DNA from: Aquila chrysaetos chrysaetos | Taxonomy: Eukaryota; Chordata; Aves; Accipitriformes; Accipitridae | Assembly: GCF_900496995.4 (NCBI RefSeq) | Contig: NC_044006.1 | Coordinates: 20,668,214-20,732,213, forward strand | DNA length: 64,000 nucleotides | Reading direction: 5' to 3' | In this document: one piece after another, positions 60,014-64,000 of the stretch | How the letters are laid out: the number at the start of each line of letters is the position of its first letter | How positions within the stretch are numbered: the stretch's first letter is position 1 | Made by a program: the position numbers and the translations under genes | The notes under the pieces: model-generated | What the model saw: only the letters and a program-made list of their open reading frames with translations | Database searches by the model: none | Told to the model about the DNA's origin: nothing

Positions 60014-63000
60014 CTGCAGGGACAGAAAGAGCAAATGAGATGGGATAAGCCAGAAAAAGTGAGCGATGAGGTGAAAAAAGACCACACAAGAGCCTTTGGG
60101 GAATGCACTACTTGGGTGCTATCAGAGCAGAGCAAGTCAGGCTAATGGGATTGCAGAAAACACTGTATCTGGTGATGCACAGCAAATATCTACTTCACAG
60201 GGAGCAGTGAAAGCCCAGAAAGAACTCCAGACCAAGTTTACAGTCTGGAGTACAAAAGATTTTTTCAGTATAAAGTGAAGTGAAAGTTAAGGAACAAAGG
60301 ATTGTGTTAAACAATGTGGTTCTCTGTATAAAATAGAAGGGACTTGGGGGAATTTGTACATCCTGCAGGTATACTAAATAGCTATCTACCAGGGAGACAA
60401 CATTAATTGAAACTATTGACAATTTATTAACCCTGAATACATTATTCAGTATAATAACTGTAATGTAAAGGTGATTTTAATTCTGTTAACATGCTGTGAA
60501 AGAAGGAGCTGGAGTGTGATAGAGTTGGTGAAGTCAGACTTTAAATATCTGCCCTCACTTTCTTTTCAAACAGTCATCTGGCTGGTATGGTTAGGGAAAA
60601 ATGAAACCCAAATGTTGTTGTTAGAATTACTATGATTTCTTATTTGTACCATATTAATGTCAATCATGATTAGGGACCCATTGTTCTAGGGTGTAGGAAA
60701 ATGTAGGATGACATGATCTCAAGCCTCAGAAGTAATCTCTGCATAAGGCACCATATTCCTTGGTTGGGTAGTCAGCTTCTCCATGTATAGCCCGACAGGA
60801 ACCAGGACCTGCTCCAAACAACTCTCTCCAAATCTGAACTTACGGAACTTCAGTTTCTCAACTCTCCATACGTGACTTTTGGGTAAAACATCTCTGATAA
60901 CCATAAAACCCACAAACATTGAACTCGAGTCAGGTGCTCTCTCTAACCTGGAAAACTGTAAATCCTTATAGGCTCCTAAGCTTTTTTTATTTCTTGTTAA
61001 CAGTATTTTAAGACACATGGAAGGATTTAACTTCATTATTCCATGACACTTTACAATTATATTGTACACATAGCTCTGTCTATTGCCTGCATTACAGGAA
61101 GAAAAGCCAAATGAGGAACATTCTCTGCTTTTGTTCAGGGCGCACAAAATCTGAATTGCTTTATAGATTTTTATATGTTTTTTTCCTTTTACTAGTGTTG
61201 ACAACAAAGCTTGTTTTAGAAAGTACTTCGACAATTTTACTTCCCCTGTCTAGTAATTTCCTAGCTACTTCTCCATCCAAGGATATTAATGAACAAAGAG
61301 GTTAAAAGTAGATTTATGCCACAGGTATCTTGTGGTTATCTTGTTTCCCTTGTTATTTTAAGAGCCTTCTACTTTACTGCTCTGTTATGCCTTGTTTTTA
61401 GACTGAGCCTTTTGCAGCAGGTCATGCTTGTCTTGCTGCTTTCACAAATGGGTCACCCCTGGATGAGAAGGCAGTGCAATAGCAGTGCTAACATGGAGTC
61501 AGTGTAGAGCATATCTAGGTATTTCTAGTTGCTGGGTGGAGAAGGGAAAGACTGGCTTTGTTGAAATAATAAGTCCAAGGTATTTTTCAGCTCATTGCTA
61601 CAGCATGTTCCTCAGTCTTCATAGACTAGCTTCATAATTGCTGATTAGCTTCCTATTTTGTTGGGTACTACTGCATAAGGGATGTGCAGTGACTGTCTTT
61701 TCAGTTTATACCTCATCCAAGACCTCCTGAAGTAACCTCAGTTACCTTTAATGATTTTTCAGTCAAGAGCTGTATGACAAATAGTCTAATAGAAATGATA
61801 GAGGTACAAAGCTGCTTTTGAGAAGATGTGATCCACTAATAACTAACAAGAACTGCAATCACATTTACATCACCTCAAGTGACTTTCTGTATAAATGTGG
61901 GTTGCAGAAGCACATTTTTGAAGGAAGCAGTAGGTAGTAAATCTGGAGCATATGGCCACTTTCTTTTATGGGAAATGCAGAATCCAGGCTGAAAAATCAC
62001 AGTGGGTGTGTCCACACTGCTCAGTCATGTTAAAAATACCTTGGCTAGGTCAGAGCAAGATGGTTATCTCTACTCTGTGCAGAGACACAAACTGCAGTCC
62101 TGGAAGCTTCGTGGCTGTAGAGGCAAGGCAGGCTCCTAGGCTAGTTGCCTTTGCTTTTAACTACCTTCAGCAGGAGCAGCTATGCTGCTCTGATCCAGAG
62201 CTAGCCCTTTGGCAGCTTGGACACCACCTGCGAGGTGAAGTAGCATCCCAGGTGTCACCACGTCCATGGTGTCCCTGGTTTGGTGACATGGCAGAACCTT
62301 GAAGCGCTCCCCAGCTCCAGCTGTAAGCCTCATAGCTGCATTGCTGCTTCTGCTTTGAGAGGAGCAGAGCAGCACAGAAGTGAGGACCACTGGGGAAAGA
62401 TCTTAGTCCCTGTGCATTATTAACGGCACACGTGCTGCTAGCTCACACACTCCTGTGCATTTTTACCTGGGCTCTAAGAGCTCTGTGTCACATCACTGGT
62501 CAGTGCCTGCTCCTGGGTCACACATCACAGTTGTAAAGCTCCATGGCCCCATCATTTGGATCAGGGTTGTGTCCACCCCCCGTTTTTATCCTTGTCTTAA
62601 TCCACAGGCTTGCACTCGCAGAAGTTATGGTTTCACTTGTCTGCTTATTAAGTTCTCTAATGTTTTCTGTATGCTGACACGTGCTATGTGCTGTCTCAGC
62701 CTCAATAGCCTGGAGAAATTCCCATAATGAACTTGCGTTTCTCATTCTACACCCACCCCCCACCTAGTTATGATCAGCTCCCTAGGGCAAGTTGACACAG
62801 CATTCGTGATTTCTGTGCTTGAGTTGCCATTCATAATTCAACAGAATGCTTTATTGATTTAGAAAGCAATAATTACATTTGTAGAACTTCTGTTTCAAAG
62901 TAAATTAAATAATTGAAAGAAAGAACTGTAATCACAATGCGACAGGTGGTAGAGTCATTCTGGGTTTTAAAAAAGAATGGAAATTACCAAATTCCTTTTA

Positions 63001-63202
63001 AGGCACAAACAAGGGTGGATAGAGGACATATCCTTTAATAACTCCCTTGCAGATTTCACTTAGTTCTTGTTTAAATTTGTCTGTTTTCTTTCCCATCTGA
63101 CACAAATGGATGTCTGTTTAGAGGCCACCTACGCCACCTGAGGTTACAGTTCAGCCATGTGAGTGAGCATACATTTAAGTGCCAGGGAAATGTTGTACTA
63201 AA

Positions 63203-63234
63203 CATAAACAGATATTAGCATAAACAGATATTAG
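63203..63234 (+). repeat. Perfect 16-bp tandem duplication
   Basis: The unit cataaacagatattag at 63203-63218 is repeated exactly at 63219-63234. It lies in the most upstream visible part of the STAC intron. This is a recent short duplication with no evident function. Confidence 0.95.
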
Positions 63235-63411
63235 CGCAACTTTAAATTAAACATATAAGTATCTGCTTTGAGGCCTGGAGACCAAGTCTCATTATGTCTT
63301 TGTGCCTGGTGATTTTTACACTGAGGCGAGTGCAGGAGAGATTGTCAGATAACATGGGTCTGATTTTTAGACATGACAATCAGCTTTAGCCTCCACTGTA
63401 CTCAGGTGTGA

Positions 63412-63433
63412 TTTTTTTTTTTTTTTTTTTTTT
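63412..63433 (+). repeat. Poly-T run of 22
   Basis: Twenty-two consecutive T lie in the incomplete upstream STAC intron. This is a simple repeat; no adjacent retroposed sequence is recognised. Confidence 0.95.
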
Positions 63434-64000
63434 GGTGGGAGTGGGGAGAATCTCTTTGAAAAAAAGAGAGCCTCAAGCATAGGCTTAAGTGCCTGTTTAT
63501 TGGAGGTGAAACCTTCTTTCAACACCATGAATGAGCTCCTGATTTTATGGGTCCCAATACTGTTGAAATAACCATTTCTGTAAGGAAGAAATTGGTAATT
63601 ATTACTGTTGAACTAGGTATGGATTTAGCAAAGGCAGGGCTAAGGGAACTATCGTTTCCCTTGTCCTCCTCCAGCTCTTCTGCCATTGTCCTGAAGAACG
63701 TGACTTTTATGATAGGAGAGAGTGAATGACAAAGATTAACATGAAGGTGAAAATCTCCCTGTCTGGATACAAGCAGCTGAGCCCACCTGCCTATATTTGG
63801 GGCTTGGAGAGAGGAGCCCAAATCTGTGATGCGTCCCTCCTGAGTCTACCCTGGGCAGGGGTGGAGGTGCCAGTCCATTGCCTTGTTGCAGTAGCAGTGG
63901 CTTAATTTTGGCGGGGCTTGTACTGTGGAGCTTGTACTTTTAAATCTAGGCTCTGAAGACTCCAACCCATTGCTATCACTTGTATGAAGGGTAAACGCCT

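Larger units (their letters stand above)
60014..64000 (-). other. STAC: Incomplete upstream STAC intron
   Basis: Sequence upstream of the most 5' visible STAC exon. I searched it for the expected preceding exons (the Ser-rich segment after the C1 domain) and found none. It contains the 16-bp duplication, T22 and a 171-codon minus-strand open frame at 60719-61234 with no recognisable domain, which is probably chance. Confidence 0.7.

Overview
This is vertebrate genomic DNA, almost certainly from a neoavian bird. It is AT-leaning, has only short exons separated by kilobase introns, and is sparse in repeats. The two clearest mobile elements are avian: a solo endogenous-retrovirus LTR of a type common in neoavian genomes (2382-2984), and a CR1-type LINE 3' end whose tail has grown into a (TTCTA)n array (53308-53433).

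The one gene I can support is STAC (SH3 and cysteine-rich domain protein, also called STAC1). It lies on the minus strand, so it reads from high to low coordinates. Six consecutive 3'-terminal coding exons are visible at 59932-60013, 55683-55747, 54691-54779, 51365-51416, 51122-51259 and 42135-42233. All have GT-AG junctions and compatible phases, and together they encode 174 residues plus a stop. They cover the acidic/serine linker and both C-terminal SH3 domains. The N-terminal half, including the C1 zinc-finger domain, must lie beyond position 64000. The 3' UTR runs down from 42134, with a first candidate poly(A) signal at 41205-41210.

From 1 to about 41190 I find no recognisable exon. The interval downstream of STAC behaves as an intergenic desert: one LTR, a G/T-rich tract, homopolymer runs, a few small duplications and several fossils of old palindromic DNA elements. 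In mammals the next gene past the STAC 3' end is the convergent DCLK3. I see no kinase-domain exon here, so if synteny holds it lies to the left of the window. Two GC-richer blocks (about 12.65-13.35 kb and 35.3-36.1 kb) carry long open frames that resemble no family I know and are probably non-coding.

I found no evidence of an undescribed biological system. The most useful second looks are a fossil palindromic MITE (39430-39518), a perfect 13-bp hairpin in a STAC intron (59339-59374), the STAC linker exon and its readthrough stop, the block around 35.7 kb with many frames open at once, and AT-rich stretches that look like candidate conserved non-coding elements.
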